Positions 5,573-6,434 of a DNA stretch of 6,434 nt are shown here, piece by piece (position 1 is the first letter of the stretch; each line of letters starts with the position of its first letter). The position numbers were made by a program, and so were the translations under genes. Under the pieces are notes generated by a model, which made no database searches, had not been told where the DNA came from, and was given only the letters and a program-made list of their open reading frames with translations. Source of the DNA: DUOX01 sp050944015 (GTDB taxonomy: Bacteria; Bacillota; Clostridia; Oscillospirales; Oscillospiraceae); the NCBI GenBank assembly GCA_050944015.1, contig JBMNQG010000076.1:1-6434 (forward strand). Direction: 5' to 3'.

Positions 5573-6434
5573 TTATGACGCACCACCTCAAAGCGCTCTA
5601 TTTTCACGTCGTCATCGTCAACGGGTATCCCGGCCTTTTGCTTTGCAATTCTCAGCTGGGTTTCCACGTCGTTTACCCCGTCCAGGTTCGGCAGCAGCAG
5701 CCCCCGCCTGAACCCCCTGGAAACGATGATGCCGAAGCGCTTGGGGTCCAGTTCAGAAATTGATTGCACCGGTTCTGGTTTCGTCAGGACATCCACGCTG
5801 TATACAAGGTCATCAAGTTCCGGCTCCGTTACGCTGTCAATCCTGGGGTCCTCCGTTCCGGAGCTTATGGCGTTGCGCATTATCTCTTCAGCCACGCAGC
5901 CCGTTACAGGCTCAATGGTCCCAATGCATCCGCGGAGCTGCCCGTGCCTGTATATCGAGACGAAAACGCCCGCTCTCTCGGCAAGCAACTCATCAGGCAG
6001 GCCCTCGGGGAGCTTTGCCCACCTGCCGGTGCGTACATATGTCTCCAGGGACAGACGTGCCAGACGGACGTACGGGTCCTCTTCGGTCTTGCGCTTTTCA
6101 ACCTTTTGCCTTTCGTTTTCAAGATAAATGCGCTCAAAGTCACGCTCCGGGTCGGTTCCCGTTATTTCGAAAGAACATATGCCGTAACCCACTCCGAACG
6201 GGCCTTCGTAAGAAAGCTTCCTGGGCTTTACCGCAAGCCCGTCCAGAGCACCGGCCATTACGATAAAGGAGCGGAGCCCGCACTCGCCCGCGGCGTCGCA
6301 GAAGGCTGGCGTGAAGTCGAACATCCTTATGAAATCGCCGCCGCTTAGGATGTCCATTATCCTCCTGTCAAACTCGGGCCCTTCCTCGGCAAAACCGTAA
6401 GGTCCGTCCTCCTTGAGCTTGTGGGACAGGTCGC
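5569..6434 (-). CDS. amrA: MEMO1-like/AMMECR1 fusion protein (AmmeMemoRadiSam B-A), 5' part beyond window
   Basis: The frame is open through the right edge of the window, so the Met at 6357 is internal and the start lies outside. The visible 287 residues begin DLSHKLKEDGPYGFAEEGPEFDRRI and run through CGLRSFIVMAGALDG and YEGPFGVGYGICSFEI (to about residue 92). This is the C-terminal part of a MEMO1-like domain, which has the class III extradiol dioxygenase fold. After a charged linker (ENERQKVEKRKTEEDP), an AMMECR1 domain fills the rest (about 119-287), with its hallmark LRGCIGTIEP at 166-175 and GLLLPNLDGVNDVETQL near the end. In many genomes the two domains are separate genes (amrB and amrA); here they are one chain. 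Together with the overlapping downstream radical SAM gene this is a complete AmmeMemoRadiSam set, provided the missing part holds the rest of the MEMO domain. The biochemical role of bacterial members is unsettled. Confidence 0.93.
   Translation of the reverse strand, partial: DLSHKLKEDGPYGFAEEGPEFDRRIMDILSGGDFIRMFDFTPAFCDAAGECGLRSFIVMAGALDGLAVKPRKLSYEGPFGVGYGICSFEITGTDPERDFERIYLENERQKVEKRKTEEDPYVRLARLSLETYVRTGRWAKLPEGLPDELLAERAGVFVSIYRHGQLRGCIGTIEPVTGCVAEEIMRNAISSGTEDPRIDSVTEPELDDLVYSVDVLTKPEPVQSISELDPKRFGIIVSRGFRRGLLLPNLDGVNDVETQLRIAKQKAGIPVDDDDVKIERFEVVRHK

Noticed and set aside
5760..6348. Long plus-strand open frames opposite the AMMECR1 gene
   Set aside because: These are shadows of a GC-rich coding sequence. 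The minus strand has clear AMMECR1 and MEMO motifs, and the plus frames show no domains or ribosome binding sites.
6355..6357. ATG at 6357 as the start of the AMMECR1 gene
   Set aside because: The same frame continues to the window edge with clear MEMO-domain sequence (DLSHKLKEDGPYGFAEEGPEF), so this Met is internal.

Overview
The window looks like a chromosomal piece of a Clostridia-type Bacillota, possibly a Peptococcaceae/Pelotomaculum-like anaerobe. The taxonomic call is an inference. It rests on an oxygen-sensitive Fe-S serine dehydratase, an AmmeMemoRadiSam locus, a DUF2812 membrane protein and a type I-C-like CRISPR repeat. Base composition is uneven: the left ~800 bases are AT-rich, while the serine dehydratase, patatin and AmmeMemoRadiSam genes are clearly GC-richer.

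Left end (1-2000): this stretch looks worn and accessory. Positions 2-101 are the distal end of a CRISPR array: two identical 33-nt repeats around one 34-nt spacer, with the leader and any cas genes expected off the left edge. Abutting the last repeat, on the minus strand, is a truncated PAS/PAC-GGDEF remnant (102-395). It has lost the front of its PAS domain to a stop and most of its GGDEF domain at the array boundary. Next, on the minus strand, are a small two-CxxC (zinc-ribbon-like) protein of unknown function (443-742) and a DUF2812 membrane protein split by a frame break, probably with a small deletion, near 1240 (839-1998).

Centre (2000-4640): two plus-strand genes. The first is a single-chain iron-sulfur L-serine ammonia-lyase (2202-3422), with a plausible sigma-A promoter, a leader whose Shine-Dalgarno can pair with an upstream segment, and a terminator behind it. 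The second is a patatin-like phospholipase (3553-4547) whose natural start is out of frame with the rest of the protein. The two frames meet at a run of eight T residues (3609-3616), where a -1 shift or one extra T restores a complete enzyme. A GC-rich hairpin lies just before the T-run. This is the most unusual local structure in the window. A bidirectional terminator (4608-4631) separates it from the converging operon.

Right end (4733-6434): a minus-strand operon of the AmmeMemoRadiSam system, entering from beyond the right edge. A MEMO1-like/AMMECR1 fusion (5' part missing) overlaps the radical SAM gene by 4 nt (ATGA). The system is widespread but its chemistry is, to my knowledge, not established.

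I saw no complete new defence system, prophage, insertion sequence, rRNA or tRNA here.
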